Source: Chryseobacterium sp.
GTDB lineage: Bacteria > Bacteroidota > Bacteroidia > Flavobacteriales > Weeksellaceae
Direction: 5' to 3'
Assembly: GCA_031277615.1 (NCBI GenBank)
Contig: JAITMC010000023.1
Coordinates: forward strand, 206,520 to 270,519
DNA: 64,000 nt
Each line of letters begins with the position of its first letter. The stretch's first letter is position 1. Under the pieces are notes generated by a model that had not been told where the DNA came from, searched no databases, and saw only the letters and a list, made by a program, of their open reading frames with translations. A program made the translations under genes and the position numbers. Below, piece after piece: positions 35,314 to 45,023 of the stretch.

Positions 35314-35990
35314 TGAAAAAATATATAAATATAGTTTTTGTATTTGTAATAATAATTTCTTGTAAAAAATTGTCGAAACAAAGTGATTCACAAAACACAA
35401 AGCCAATTATTACAGAGAATAAAAAATTTATGGAATTTAAGGAATTTGGTAATGTTGAAATAACTAAGGAAATATTTCCTGTCAGCTGGCTAATAAACAC
35501 TTATGATAACGAAAACATTGTAATTTCTAAAAAAGATAAAGAGTATCAGAAAAAGTTTGAGCAAATAGATTATTTTAAAAATTTAAAAGAAGGAATAAAA
35601 ACAAATGATGGAAAACTTTTGCTATTTATAAAAAAAGACAGTCTGCTAAATTTATCAAAGATAGATTCATTAAATATTATTGATTCAACTATTATTAATG
35701 AGCAAAATAAAATTTACTATTTAAAAATTATTGCAAATAGAGATGATGGAAAAACTGAGTATCCAATAGATATTTATAGATTAGATATGGTACTTTATAA
35801 CAAAGGTATTCCACAGAAAAATATAAATCTTTATACAGAAATTGACTTTCCGTATTTAACAAAACAAAATATCTGTTATTTAGATAAATACGGGCAAGTT
35901 ACATGTTCTGAATTTATAATTGAAGAAGCAAAAGTTACTTTTAAAGGTAGGAAGAACCAAGATGCAAAGAAAATCTTTAATATAAATTAG
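35313..35990 (+). CDS. Lipoprotein, candidate immunity protein 1
   Basis: 225-residue lipoprotein, lipobox 'IIIISC' near Cys17. It overlaps the effector stop by one base (TAATG), the closest coupling in the island, so it is the best candidate for the cognate periplasmic immunity protein. No known domain. A 32-bp piece of this gene (35573-35604) recurs at 42418-42449. Strongly AT-rich, like the toxin end of the effector. Confidence 0.75.
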   Translation: MKKYINIVFVFVIIISCKKLSKQSDSQNTKPIITENKKFMEFKEFGNVEITKEIFPVSWLINTYDNENIVISKKDKEYQKKFEQIDYFKNLKEGIKTNDGKLLLFIKKDSLLNLSKIDSLNIIDSTIINEQNKIYYLKIIANRDDGKTEYPIDIYRLDMVLYNKGIPQKNINLYTEIDFPYLTKQNICYLDKYGQVTCSEFIIEEAKVTFKGRKNQDAKKIFNIN

Positions 35991-36022
35991 AAAACTTAAA
36001 CTTTATTCATTTTCTGATTATT

Positions 36023-36030
36023 TATTTTTG
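36023..36030 (+). promoter_or_regulatory. -7 box TATTTTTG inside the immunity bank
   Basis: Perfect TAnnTTTG match 20 nt before the next lipoprotein gene. It could allow the downstream lipoproteins to be expressed without the effector. Confidence 0.45.
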
Positions 36031-36050
36031 ACAAATATTAAAATAATAAT

Positions 36051-36647
36051 ATGATGAAAAATACATTATTTATTTCTTCAATTTTTATAACTATTATACT
36101 TAATCTGTGTTGCAATCAAACAGATAAGGTTATACATAATAGCCTTACTACCAATAATTTTTGGGGTGATAAATCATTATCATTCTCAAATTATTTTTCT
36201 TCATTAAATGATAAAAATAGTTATCAGCTTTTAAAACAACAAAATCTTATTTATGAAAAAGAATATTTAAATTTCACTAAACCGCTTACAACTACACTAA
36301 GAAACAATTTAGATGTAAATTTAATTAAAAACCAGACTGTTAATCAGGATGAGATAAAAATAAACCTTTATACCTATAACAGAAATAAAAAAATAGATTC
36401 AATTCAATTTTATAGAAAAATTAATAATGATGATTATGGCAGATATTATTCGCTATCCTATTTGAACATCCAGCAAAATAAAATTTGGCAAATAAAATAT
36501 TTTCAATCATCCAAAAGTAAATTAACACAGGTGATTTCTTATTCAACAAGTATAATTCTGAAAGATGGTCATATTAAAACGGATTCACTTTTTTATATGG
36601 ATGAATCTTTAGAAGCAGAAATTGATAGACTTAAACTCTATTATTAA
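36051..36647 (+). CDS. Lipoprotein of the effector island 2
   Basis: 198-residue lipoprotein (start Met-Met at 36051/36054), hydrophobic leader and Cys pair in 'ILNLCCNQ'. No domain recognised. It has its own -7 box. Likely immunity-type or accessory lipoprotein by position. Confidence 0.7.
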   Translation: MMKNTLFISSIFITIILNLCCNQTDKVIHNSLTTNNFWGDKSLSFSNYFSSLNDKNSYQLLKQQNLIYEKEYLNFTKPLTTTLRNNLDVNLIKNQTVNQDEIKINLYTYNRNKKIDSIQFYRKINNDDYGRYYSLSYLNIQQNKIWQIKYFQSSKSKLTQVISYSTSIILKDGHIKTDSLFYMDESLEAEIDRLKLYY

Positions 36648-36661
36648 TTGCAGTTTAAAAA

Positions 36662-37756
36662 ATGAAAATATATTTTTTTGTAATATTCTTATTATTTATT
36701 GGATGTAATTCTTCCGGTCAAAATAATGATGGTTCAAATACAACTCTGAATAATGATGTAATTCAGAAAAAAGTCCAAATCGATTCTTTAAAAATTTACT
36801 TTCATAAGGCAGAAGAAAATAATAGTAAAGAAAATGAAATAAAGTTTATTAACGCATTTCCCAACTCATTTTTGCAATTTCAGAAAACATTTGGATATGA
36901 TGATTCACAAGAAAAAGGAATGCCTCTTTATAAAGAATCTTATGATTACATTCAATTGTTTTTTAAATCTATCAATAAAAATCCTTCTTATAATAAAAAG
37001 ATATTCAATTTAGCTATTAATGGCTATTGGAATGCTGATGCAGAAAATTTTTTGCAAATGAATTTAGAAAAATATGTTTCTGAAAATCCATTATTAGTTT
37101 GTAAAATTTTGAATGAATATACAATAGAACAACAACAAAGTATATGGAATTTTATTTCTGATGGCATTGAAAGTAAAAAGGAAATTCCAAAATACCTAGA
37201 TGATATTAAAAAATGTAATGATAAAATATATACACTTGCTGTTAAAAGTTTCAAATCTTCTAAGGGTGATAAAGAAAGTTCAACTTTTCAAACCTATGTT
37301 TTAGATACAACAAAAATGAAAACAAATGGCAAAGAGTTTAGAATTTCCGTTTTAGAAGATAGTAAAAATAAAAACGCTGAAAAACACACGGGTTTACCAG
37401 TAGTTATAGAAGTTAAAAATGGAAATAAGTATGATAAGATAAATGAAAATAACGACCTCATCTTTAAGAATGATGAAAATTGTGTTATTGGAGAATATAG
37501 CAAAACAAGTGTCAAAAATAATTATTTTACTATTGAACAGGTATATTGTAAAGGCTTTTTATATGTTCAATCTTATACAACATTTAAGATAATTGATAAT
37601 GATAATATTTTCCTGCACAAATATGGTGAAGAATATACAGATCGCAGTAATCCTGATAAGGAGATTCAATCTATAACAAAATCTGAAAAAGATTTTGGAA
37701 AAGTCAAATTCGAAAAGGTAACAGAGGAGTTCTTAATGAAATTAGTAAAAGAATAG
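36662..37756 (+). CDS. Lipoprotein of the effector island 3
   Basis: 364-residue lipoprotein, lipobox 'LFIGC' with Cys15. Helical N-terminal half and a beta-rich C-terminal half (VIEVKNGNKYDKI … IEQVYCKGFLYVQSY). Unrelated to its neighbours in any visible way. 14 nt after the previous gene, so probably in the same transcript. Confidence 0.7.
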   Translation: MKIYFFVIFLLFIGCNSSGQNNDGSNTTLNNDVIQKKVQIDSLKIYFHKAEENNSKENEIKFINAFPNSFLQFQKTFGYDDSQEKGMPLYKESYDYIQLFFKSINKNPSYNKKIFNLAINGYWNADAENFLQMNLEKYVSENPLLVCKILNEYTIEQQQSIWNFISDGIESKKEIPKYLDDIKKCNDKIYTLAVKSFKSSKGDKESSTFQTYVLDTTKMKTNGKEFRISVLEDSKNKNAEKHTGLPVVIEVKNGNKYDKINENNDLIFKNDENCVIGEYSKTSVKNNYFTIEQVYCKGFLYVQSYTTFKIIDNDNIFLHKYGEEYTDRSNPDKEIQSITKSEKDFGKVKFEKVTEEFLMKLVKE

Positions 37757-37779
37757 AATAGAGTTAATACTTTATTTAA

Positions 37780-37914
37780 ATTACCTGTCTAGTAAAAGCA
37801 TTATTAAATTATTATAGTTTAGATAAGAACAAAATTGATTGTCATGAGCATTTAGCCGCTAAAGAAAAAGGTGATGGACAAGTTGTATATAATGCATCTA
37901 AAGATTATTCATAA
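37780..37914 (+). pseudogene. C-terminal fragment of a lost gene
   Basis: An open frame of 44 codons without start codon, ending in TAA at 37914. It reads ITCLVKALLNYYSLDKNK then IDCHEHLAAKEKGDGQ then VVYNASKDYS. It sits between two lipoprotein genes, where a second toxin tip might have stood. It may be the tail of a lost effector; no family recognised. Confidence 0.45.
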
Positions 37915-37934
37915 TTACGGATAAATAAAAACAT

Positions 37935-38798
37935 ATGAAAAATATCATTTTAGGACTCATATTACTTGCAAATTTTTCATTAGCATGCAAAGGACAGGAT
38001 AAAGACACTAACAAAAAAGAAAACAAATCACAGAAAACAATCTTCTATACGTCAAAATGTGATGGTAATTATTCGACTGGAGAAAACTTATCCGAAAAAG
38101 ATAAAAAATGGACTCTCACAAAAGCAGATGTTGATAAAATAATGAGTTTATCAACTGAAATTACTGAGAATGAATTACATTTTGCTTATCCTGTAACACC
38201 TTGCAATATTAATATTCATGGCTATCAATATAATGGCAAAAAATATGATTTACAAATAAATGGAGGTTCATACATTTCACTTTTTGATGGAAAGAAAACA
38301 ATAATATTAGGATGTAATTCTTATGAATGTTCTAAATATTTCCTTAAACCAAAAGAAAACACGGAAGATGAAAATGGAGATGATAAAATTGAAGCTAATA
38401 ATTCTGACTTGAAAAAATATAATATTGATATTAATAAAAATAAAATTCTTGATTTACTGACCGTAGAAAAAGGAAATTCAGATATAACTTTAAATGCAAT
38501 TATTGATAATAAATCTGTTCTTATTAAAAAAGTCATTTGTGATAGCTTAAGTATAGAAACCAACGTTAAAAATGGACAATCCTTTAATTTAATTATTGGA
38601 TATATTGATCAAAATGCGAAACTTTTTAGAAAAGTTGTAATTCCTGTTTTTTATAGAAATAATGATTTTCAATTAGAAAAAATATTTATTTCAATTCTGG
38701 GAATAAGTGCAAAAACTGGTAATGAAGAATGGTTTAATAAAGAAAAGGACCATAAAACATCACTTGAAAATTTTGATTTAGATAAGATTTTAGAATAA
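37935..38798 (+). CDS. Lipoprotein of the effector island 4
   Basis: 287-residue lipoprotein, lipobox 'FSLAC' with Cys18. The N-terminal half contains 'YTSKCDGNYSTGENL' and 'GYQYNGKKYDLQINGGSYISLFDG', suggesting a small beta-domain. Overlaps the next gene by one base (TAATG). Function unknown; probable immunity or accessory protein. Confidence 0.7.
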   Translation: MKNIILGLILLANFSLACKGQDKDTNKKENKSQKTIFYTSKCDGNYSTGENLSEKDKKWTLTKADVDKIMSLSTEITENELHFAYPVTPCNINIHGYQYNGKKYDLQINGGSYISLFDGKKTIILGCNSYECSKYFLKPKENTEDENGDDKIEANNSDLKKYNIDINKNKILDLLTVEKGNSDITLNAIIDNKSVLIKKVICDSLSIETNVKNGQSFNLIIGYIDQNAKLFRKVVIPVFYRNNDFQLEKIFISILGISAKTGNEEWFNKEKDHKTSLENFDLDKILE

Positions 38799-39994
38799 TG
38801 AAAAATCTCTTTTTAATAGTATTTACATTTCAATTATTTTCTTGTCAAAAAAAAGACAAGAATACAATAACCAATAATTCAAGTAATATTGTTATGGAAA
38901 TACCAAAATGCTTAAACGCTCAACTTACGGCAGGTTCTTCTGCTGAAAAAAGCGAAACAGATTATCCTAATTATACATTTAGTGAAACAGATTTAGATTG
39001 TTCTATTCCCTTATTAGAAAAAGAGTTACAAAAGAGATCATATAAATTTCCAACATCTGAAGAGTTTGCTAATAAGGTCCTTGAAATTTTTAAAAGAAAA
39101 ATAGATTATAAAAAGTCAACAAACTATGTATATATAGATGGAAATGATGCTTGTAACAAACAAATTGTTTACAATAAAAATTCTGAAGATGATATGATTT
39201 CCAGATCTTATTATCTTGTAAAAAACAAAAGCTTTATTACAGAATTATTATCCATTCCTGAAATTACTGATTATTCTAAGGAGTTTCCAGAATCTAAAAA
39301 ATTTGAAGAACAACAAGTAAACAATACGCAAGGTGATATAAAAATTGTAAAATGGAATGAAGAAAAAGACTTGAATCAGACAAGGTTGAAAAACATTGAA
39401 AAACTTGTCAATAGAAATTTATTTTTATTTAATAATAGAAACGAACAGTTAGTATGGTTGTTATTTAATGATGAAAATTTTTTAGAAATACTTTGTAAAA
39501 TATATGGTTATGATAAAAATGATAAGATAAATCAATATTTTATAAAGAAAATAGTTACAAATCATAACATAGATAATAATATCGCTTTTTTCATTGGCAA
39601 AAACTGCGAGAATAAAGTAAATATTAATCAAAATTTTATTAACTCTTTTAACTCTTATCTAACATCTTCAAAAAAACCAAATGATGCTTTAATCTTAAGA
39701 AATATTGCGTCAAGAATTATGAATGATAGTAAGTATAGTGCACTATCTAAGGAAGAAAAAATAAAATCAATAAGTTATTTAGCAAATGTATATGACCCTG
39801 TTTTTAAAGCTTTTCATAATGAAGATGCAAATTGGGGTTCCCTTACAATATTAGCTGATGCAAAAGATTTTTATAATACAGATTGGGAAGAGATGAAATC
39901 AATTATTATTAAAAATAATTATTACAACCTTCACAACCTTAAAATGGCTTTAGAATATGCTGAAGAATTTGATTCAGTAGGAGCACCAGACTAA
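38798..39994 (+). CDS. Lipoprotein paralog P1
   Basis: 398-residue lipoprotein with leader 'FTFQLFSC'. First of three tandem paralogs. Shared features: an N-terminal 'QLTAGSSAEKSE' segment followed by a 'DLDxxIPLxxxxL' helix, then 'VNRNLFLFNNRNEQLVWLLFNDENFLE' and 'KIYGYDKNDK', where the sister proteins have RNKYLFN and IxGYxKDKxL. It is coupled to the previous gene. Likely periplasm-facing; immunity role is inferred. Confidence 0.72.
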   Translation: MKNLFLIVFTFQLFSCQKKDKNTITNNSSNIVMEIPKCLNAQLTAGSSAEKSETDYPNYTFSETDLDCSIPLLEKELQKRSYKFPTSEEFANKVLEIFKRKIDYKKSTNYVYIDGNDACNKQIVYNKNSEDDMISRSYYLVKNKSFITELLSIPEITDYSKEFPESKKFEEQQVNNTQGDIKIVKWNEEKDLNQTRLKNIEKLVNRNLFLFNNRNEQLVWLLFNDENFLEILCKIYGYDKNDKINQYFIKKIVTNHNIDNNIAFFIGKNCENKVNINQNFINSFNSYLTSSKKPNDALILRNIASRIMNDSKYSALSKEEKIKSISYLANVYDPVFKAFHNEDANWGSLTILADAKDFYNTDWEEMKSIIIKNNYYNLHNLKMALEYAEEFDSVGAPD

Positions 39995-40014
39995 ATTCTC
40001 TATTGTTATATCCA

Positions 40015-41235
40015 ATGAAAAAATTCTTTTTAATATTATTTGCGTTTCAACTTTTTTCTTGTCAGAAGGAAAGTAAAGCAACCATTGAAGATAAAAAAGA
40101 TATAAATACTAGCAATATCACAAAAATAGAAGATGTTCTAAAAAAACAATTAAATGCTGGTATGTCAGGTTTATTTGAAGAAACCACAGATGGGGAAACC
40201 TATCAGTATACCAGTCAGGATTTAGATGCTATAATACCATTACAAAAAGAAAAATTAAAGTTATCTGGATTTAGGTTTCTTACAAATTCAGGGTTCAATG
40301 ACAAGGTAAATGAAATTTTTGGACGTATAATTGATTCCCAATCTCAATTAAAATATTTATACGCAACTCCTTTAGACAAGTGTGAAAAAAATATAGTTTT
40401 TAATAGAAATAAGTACACTGCAAGTATAAATCCCCCATCATATTATATTATCAAAAATGAAAATTTTATTACAGATTTATATGCAATACCTGAAATTATT
40501 GATTATCAAAAAAAATACTCTAATATATCTATGTTAGAAGATAATATTAATACTAATACTATAATAGATGGTAACAACGTAAAACTAAATCTGTGGAAAG
40601 ATGCAGATGATTTACAGAACCGAAGATATTTCAATGAACAGTTATTAGTTAATAGAAATAAATACTTATTTAATGACAATAAAGCAAGTTTGGTTTGGCT
40701 AAAGTCTAATGATGAATATTTTTTAGAATCATTAGTTAAGATATTTGGATATACAAAGGATAAGGATTTACTAGGATGGGTAATGAAAAGAAATGAATCT
40801 AAAGCAAATGATTTTGTTAACCAGTTTCTTTTTGTGAGAAATTGCAAAGGTGAATTAGAAATAAGAGAAGGCATCTTAAAATATATAGAAGACCATACAA
40901 CAGAAGATGAAAAAACTCAGAATTACGTAAATGCCATTGCATCATATGATGTAAATGATAAAAATAATAATTGGAATGACAAAGAAATCATTAAAATAAG
41001 AGCCTATATAGCCAATACTTATGATTTTTTATTTATGAAATATCAAAATATAGGTAATACTAATATTGGACGATTCAGTTATTTAGGGCTTATTTTTTAT
41101 AACTCAAATAAAGAAAATAGCAAGGATTGGCAACAAATTGAAGAAAATTTTAAGCAGAATAATTATTATCATTTACCACACTTAAAAAATGTTTCCAGTT
41201 TTGCACTAGAATTCGAGTCAGGTGCTTTTTACTAA
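40015..41235 (+). CDS. Lipoprotein paralog P2
   Basis: 406-residue lipoprotein, leader 'FAFQLFSC'. Start at 40015 is chosen because the four extra upstream residues (MLYP) would disturb the signal peptide. It matches P1 throughout (QLNAGMSGLFEE, DLDAIIPLQKEKL, VNRNKYLFNDN, DEYFLESLVKIFGY). Overlaps P3 by one base. Confidence 0.72.
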   Translation: MKKFFLILFAFQLFSCQKESKATIEDKKDINTSNITKIEDVLKKQLNAGMSGLFEETTDGETYQYTSQDLDAIIPLQKEKLKLSGFRFLTNSGFNDKVNEIFGRIIDSQSQLKYLYATPLDKCEKNIVFNRNKYTASINPPSYYIIKNENFITDLYAIPEIIDYQKKYSNISMLEDNINTNTIIDGNNVKLNLWKDADDLQNRRYFNEQLLVNRNKYLFNDNKASLVWLKSNDEYFLESLVKIFGYTKDKDLLGWVMKRNESKANDFVNQFLFVRNCKGELEIREGILKYIEDHTTEDEKTQNYVNAIASYDVNDKNNNWNDKEIIKIRAYIANTYDFLFMKYQNIGNTNIGRFSYLGLIFYNSNKENSKDWQQIEENFKQNNYYHLPHLKNVSSFALEFESGAFY

Positions 41236-42404
41236 TGTTTAATATGATGAAAAATACTATAATCTTATTTTTTGTAGCAACAAGTTTACTAAGTTGTCAA
41301 AATAAAAACCCGGAAATTCAGTCAGAATCAGAAAACACACAAATGAACATAGATTTAATAAAAAAGCACTTAAAACTTCAAGAAAAAATTGAGCTTTCTG
41401 AAAATGATACAGATACAACACATTTGTATCATTTAACAGAAATCGATATAGAATTAGGCGGAGAAATAGTTTCACAAGGATTAAAAAACAATAACTATAA
41501 AGTTCCTCAAAATAATGATTTTGAAAAGAAAGTAAAAGAAGTTTTTGTAAACAATTGCGATTGTAAATATGCAGGTGTAAAAAAACACAACAATTTTAAC
41601 ACCTATATTCTTAATCCTAATATGGAAAGTAATATTGAAAAAACAGAATATAATTATACTTATGACCATATTTTCAGTTTTCCTCAATACAAACTTATTG
41701 TCACTTTACCATTATTAAATGACATTGTTGAAGTGCAGAATAACAATAGTTTAAAAATTCATTTAGACCAAAATACAATTGCAAGAAATAAATATTTATT
41801 CAACAATAGTGATGGAGATTTAGCTTGGTTATGGGCTAATGATAAAGAATTTTTGAAAAACTTAGTTATTTATTTTGGCTACGATAAAGATAAAAAGCTA
41901 AACGATTGGGTTATTAGTAATTTATACAAAGAATATTTAAAAGAAGGAGTTGATAAAACAAGTGAAATAGGAAATATAATTTTTGTGAAAAACTGTGAAA
42001 ATAACCTAACAATTAGAAAAGGCTTACTCAATTACGTAGAAAAATATACAACAAAAGATGATGATAAATACATTACTGCTCTTTCTCAATATATGATAAA
42101 TGAATTATATAACGATGATAAAAAATCATCATTCACAGATGAGGAAAAAGCAGAAATTGTAGCACATATTTCTAATATTGAAATTCAAGGATTCAATAAA
42201 TATAAAGGAGTAAGTACCAATGCCTGGACTAGAAATGCAAGTACATTATTTTATTTACAAAGCAAAAATGCAATGAATCACTTTGAAATATTAGATATAC
42301 TTAAAAAACACAATTATTTCGGATTTTCATTTTTAAAAAACTATATCGAAAGCGGAGAACTTGAAAATGAAATCCCACCAACTACACAAGGAGATGAATA
42401 TTAA
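41235..42404 (+). CDS. Lipoprotein paralog P3
   Basis: 389-residue lipoprotein with leader 'ATSLLSC'. The start at 41235 is coupled (TAATG), but Met-Met at 41244/41247 gives a more typical signal peptide. Shares 'ARNKYLFNNSDGDLAWLWAND' and 'YFGYDKDKKLNDWV' with P1 and P2, more diverged in the first third. Confidence 0.7.
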   Translation: MFNMMKNTIILFFVATSLLSCQNKNPEIQSESENTQMNIDLIKKHLKLQEKIELSENDTDTTHLYHLTEIDIELGGEIVSQGLKNNNYKVPQNNDFEKKVKEVFVNNCDCKYAGVKKHNNFNTYILNPNMESNIEKTEYNYTYDHIFSFPQYKLIVTLPLLNDIVEVQNNNSLKIHLDQNTIARNKYLFNNSDGDLAWLWANDKEFLKNLVIYFGYDKDKKLNDWVISNLYKEYLKEGVDKTSEIGNIIFVKNCENNLTIRKGLLNYVEKYTTKDDDKYITALSQYMINELYNDDKKSSFTDEEKAEIVAHISNIEIQGFNKYKGVSTNAWTRNASTLFYLQSKNAMNHFEILDILKKHNYFGFSFLKNYIESGELENEIPPTTQGDEY

Positions 42405-42417
42405 AATCAATTGCATT

Positions 42418-42541
42418 TTTTAAAAATTTAAAAGAAGGAATAAAAACAAGGGAGTTATTATAACTAATGAAAAACCTCCTTCTAATATTACTTGCATTTC
42501 AACGATTCTCTTGTCAGAAGAAAAATAATAAGTTCATTTGA
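42418..42541 (+). pseudogene. Remnants of two duplicated lipoprotein genes
   Basis: 42418-42449 is a 32-bp exact copy of 35573-35604; in frame it reads FFKNLKEGIKTRELL then stop, like candidate immunity protein 1. From 42467 to 42541 an ATG opens a 24-codon stub MKNLLLILLAFQRFSCQKK..., the leader of a fourth P-type lipoprotein, cut by a stop. Both show past gene gain and loss at the right end of the island. Confidence 0.65.
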
Positions 42542-42624
42542 AGATTTATAAAAAAGGAAGTTTTTCAAACAGACTACAGCATCAACTGAGTGTATAAAAA
42601 ATGTATCTTTAGCAAAATAACCGT

Positions 42625-43689
42625 ATGAAAACCCGAATGATCCTTTTATGTTACCTGTTGGCACTGCAATCCTGCTATTCGCCGAAAACAGATATTGAAA
42701 AGGACAGGCATCCGGAAATTCCGGAATTCCCGAAATTCTCAGATCCCGATATCTATGCCGAAAAGGTTCTTGACCTTCCGGTTTCACAGAGCAGCAATTG
42801 TTATTACCGGCAAAAAGGGGATTATCTGTTCGTTTATAATTATCCCGGACTGGATTATGCTTCCAACGAAACCTGCCGGATCTTCATCATTAAAAACGGA
42901 AAGCCTGTTATTTTTGAAAAATGGAAAAGCCGCCCAAGAATTAATAATTTCGCGTTTACAGATGAAAAGGGTGATCTTTACGTCAACAACAGGAAATACC
43001 TGGCTCCCGATTATACCCGGAAAAAAGTTTTTCCTGTTTATAACCTGGATAGGGTTCGGGACCAGTATGATCATCTTTTACACCTGGGAGAACAGGAAAA
43101 AGATTCTGCCGTATTACAGAAGATCGCTGTAGAACAGAAGCAGCTTCAGGAACGAATTTTAGGCAGGATCAAAGAAATCCGATATATAGAAGATGAGGGA
43201 GATTCCACAGTGGCCCGTTCGCTCAGCATAACGGCTTCCTATCTGTGTAATCCCGGTTCTGAAAATCCTTTTTATATTATGCCTCATTTTCTGGAAGAAA
43301 CCCTGGATGCTTTTGAAATGAGAGATGTCAACTATAAAGATTCCCTTTACGGAAAATACCGCCCCAAAATGGTTCCTGTTCCGGAACAATATAAATTCAC
43401 CAAAACCATCAGGAAACAGGATACAGACTCCACCTCTTTTGAGGTAAAAGACAAAATTGTAACCGGAAATCAGTGGTTTGGTACCGGAAATCATTTTGTG
43501 ACCGCTTTTGGCTATTATCCTGTATACATGTATTACTATGATGTACAAAGCAGGAATAAAACCGTCAAAACAAAAGAAGATAATACCAAAATGGTCATCT
43601 TATCCATAGCAAAGGCCAGTACAGGAAAATATTTTTTAGTGAAAAATCTGAAAGAAGGAAAGTTTCAGATCTATTTTTTGAAAAACTGA
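42625..43689 (+). CDS. Lipoprotein of unknown function
   Basis: 354-residue lipoprotein, lipobox 'LALQSC' with Cys17. Codon use returns to the higher-GC background here, so it lies outside the AT-rich island. Contains 'VRDQYDHLLHLGEQEKD' and a Tyr-rich C-terminal beta region. It ends exactly where the convergent rimM gene ends (no spacer). Confidence 0.72.
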   Translation: MKTRMILLCYLLALQSCYSPKTDIEKDRHPEIPEFPKFSDPDIYAEKVLDLPVSQSSNCYYRQKGDYLFVYNYPGLDYASNETCRIFIIKNGKPVIFEKWKSRPRINNFAFTDEKGDLYVNNRKYLAPDYTRKKVFPVYNLDRVRDQYDHLLHLGEQEKDSAVLQKIAVEQKQLQERILGRIKEIRYIEDEGDSTVARSLSITASYLCNPGSENPFYIMPHFLEETLDAFEMRDVNYKDSLYGKYRPKMVPVPEQYKFTKTIRKQDTDSTSFEVKDKIVTGNQWFGTGNHFVTAFGYYPVYMYYYDVQSRNKTVKTKEDNTKMVILSIAKASTGKYFLVKNLKEGKFQIYFLKN

Positions 43690-44232
43690 TTATTCGTCTT
43701 TTTTGGAAGGAACCAAAAACACATCAATCAGCCCTTCGGGAAGTTCGGTTTTAATGTATCTTTCTTCACGGTTGACTTCCATGATCCAGTCTTTGATGAT
43801 CGGGATCACCACTTCTTTACCCTCCAGATTGGTGATAAAATAGTTTTGTGCCGTCTGATCGTTGACCGATCTTATCACCCCACAGTTATTATCATTCTGA
43901 TCCAGAATATCAAAACCGATAATTTCGTGGTAGTAGAACTGTTTTCCGGACAGCTTAGGCAGTGTAGCAAGCGGCAGGTAAACACTTTTACCCAACACCT
44001 GATCTACGATAGCTTCCGAAGAATTTTTAAGAAAAATATTCAGAGCATCATTTTTGCTCCATGATGATTTTTCAATAAAAAATGGAACCAATAATCCGTT
44101 GATTTCAACGAATATTGATTCCAATTTATTGTAAAGCTCGGGTTGATCGGTATCCAGTTTAAGGATAACGTTGCCCGCAAGTCCGTGTCTGCGTGTGATC
44201 TTACCTAATAAATAGCAGTCTTCTTTACGCAT
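43690..44232 (-). CDS. rimM: Ribosome maturation factor RimM
   Basis: 180-residue RimM, which binds S19 and helps 16S rRNA maturation of the 30S subunit head. N-terminal 'YLLGKITRRHGLAGNVILKLDTD' and a PRC-barrel with 'YYHEIIGFDILDQNDN' and 'KEVVIPIIKDWI'. It follows rpsP with a 15-nt gap, the usual pair. Confidence 0.95.
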   Translation of the reverse strand: MRKEDCYLLGKITRRHGLAGNVILKLDTDQPELYNKLESIFVEINGLLVPFFIEKSSWSKNDALNIFLKNSSEAIVDQVLGKSVYLPLATLPKLSGKQFYYHEIIGFDILDQNDNNCGVIRSVNDQTAQNYFITNLEGKEVVIPIIKDWIMEVNREERYIKTELPEGLIDVFLVPSKKDE

Positions 44233-44247
44233 ACAGCGGTTCTTTTT

Positions 44248-44811
44248 TTAAGCTTCAGTGTTTTCTTCAGTTTCAGCAGCAGGAGCTTCTCCTTCTGTAG
44301 CTTCAGCAACTTCTTCAGCAGGTGCATTAGCAGCTTCTTCAGCAGCCTTGGCATCAGCTTCAGCCTGTGCAGCAGCAGCGATTCTGGCTTCGTTTACTTT
44401 AACTTCAGCTTCTAAAGCAGCTTTCTTAGCGTCAGCCTGAGCTTTAGATAAACCTTCTACTTTACCTTGTACTTTTGATTCTTTAGCTTCTAACCAAGCA
44501 TTGAATCTCTTTTCAGCTTCAGCTTCATCAAAAGCACCTTTAGCTACACCACCTTGTAAGTGTTTTTTGTAAAGGGCACCTTTATAAGAAAGGATTGCTC
44601 TTGCAGTATCAGTTGGCTGAGCTCCGTTGTTTAACCACTTTACAGCAGAATCAACGTTCAAATCGATAGTTGCAGGGTTCGTAATTGGGTTGTAAGTTCC
44701 TAGTTTCTCGATGAATCTACCATCTCTTCTGGCTCTGGAATCTGCAACCACGATGTGGAAGAAAGGCTTACCTTTTTTACCGTGTCTTTGTAATCTGATT
44801 TTTACTGACAT
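44248..44811 (-). CDS. rpsP: 30S ribosomal protein S16
   Basis: 187-residue S16. The first 85 residues are the conserved S16 ([45 protein letters not shown]). The rest is an Ala/Glu/Lys tail that extends about 100 residues past the usual end, a form seen in Bacteroidota. A longer reading from 44934 runs through the promoter and is rejected. Cotranscribed with rimM. Confidence 0.95.
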   Translation of the reverse strand: MSVKIRLQRHGKKGKPFFHIVVADSRARRDGRFIEKLGTYNPITNPATIDLNVDSAVKWLNNGAQPTDTARAILSYKGALYKKHLQGGVAKGAFDEAEAEKRFNAWLEAKESKVQGKVEGLSKAQADAKKAALEAEVKVNEARIAAAAQAEADAKAAEEAANAPAEEVAEATEGEAPAAETEENTEA

Positions 44812-44860
44812 AATGTTGTGAATTTTACGGGAACTCGTCCCAGTTAAATATTTAAGAGTG

Positions 44861-44868
44861 CAAAGATA
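44861..44868 (-). promoter_or_regulatory. -7 box TATCTTTG of rpsP-rimM
   Basis: Perfect TAnnTTTG on the minus strand. Leader about 43 nt to the rpsP ATG at 44811, which supports that start. Confidence 0.6.
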
Positions 44869-45023
44869 GTAAAAAAGTTTAAAGTAAAAAGCTCCAGGTA
44901 AAAAGTTTTGTAAATTCACCGGTGTAATTCCCAAAAATCAATAGTTTTTATCATTTATTTAACAGACCTGCCTATCCGTTTATTCAATTTTTTCTTGATC
45001 TTTGATCCCACAAAATTGGAACC

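Noticed and set aside
44812-44934. Longer S16 start at 44934
   Set aside because: It runs through a perfect -7 box and adds residues unlike S16.
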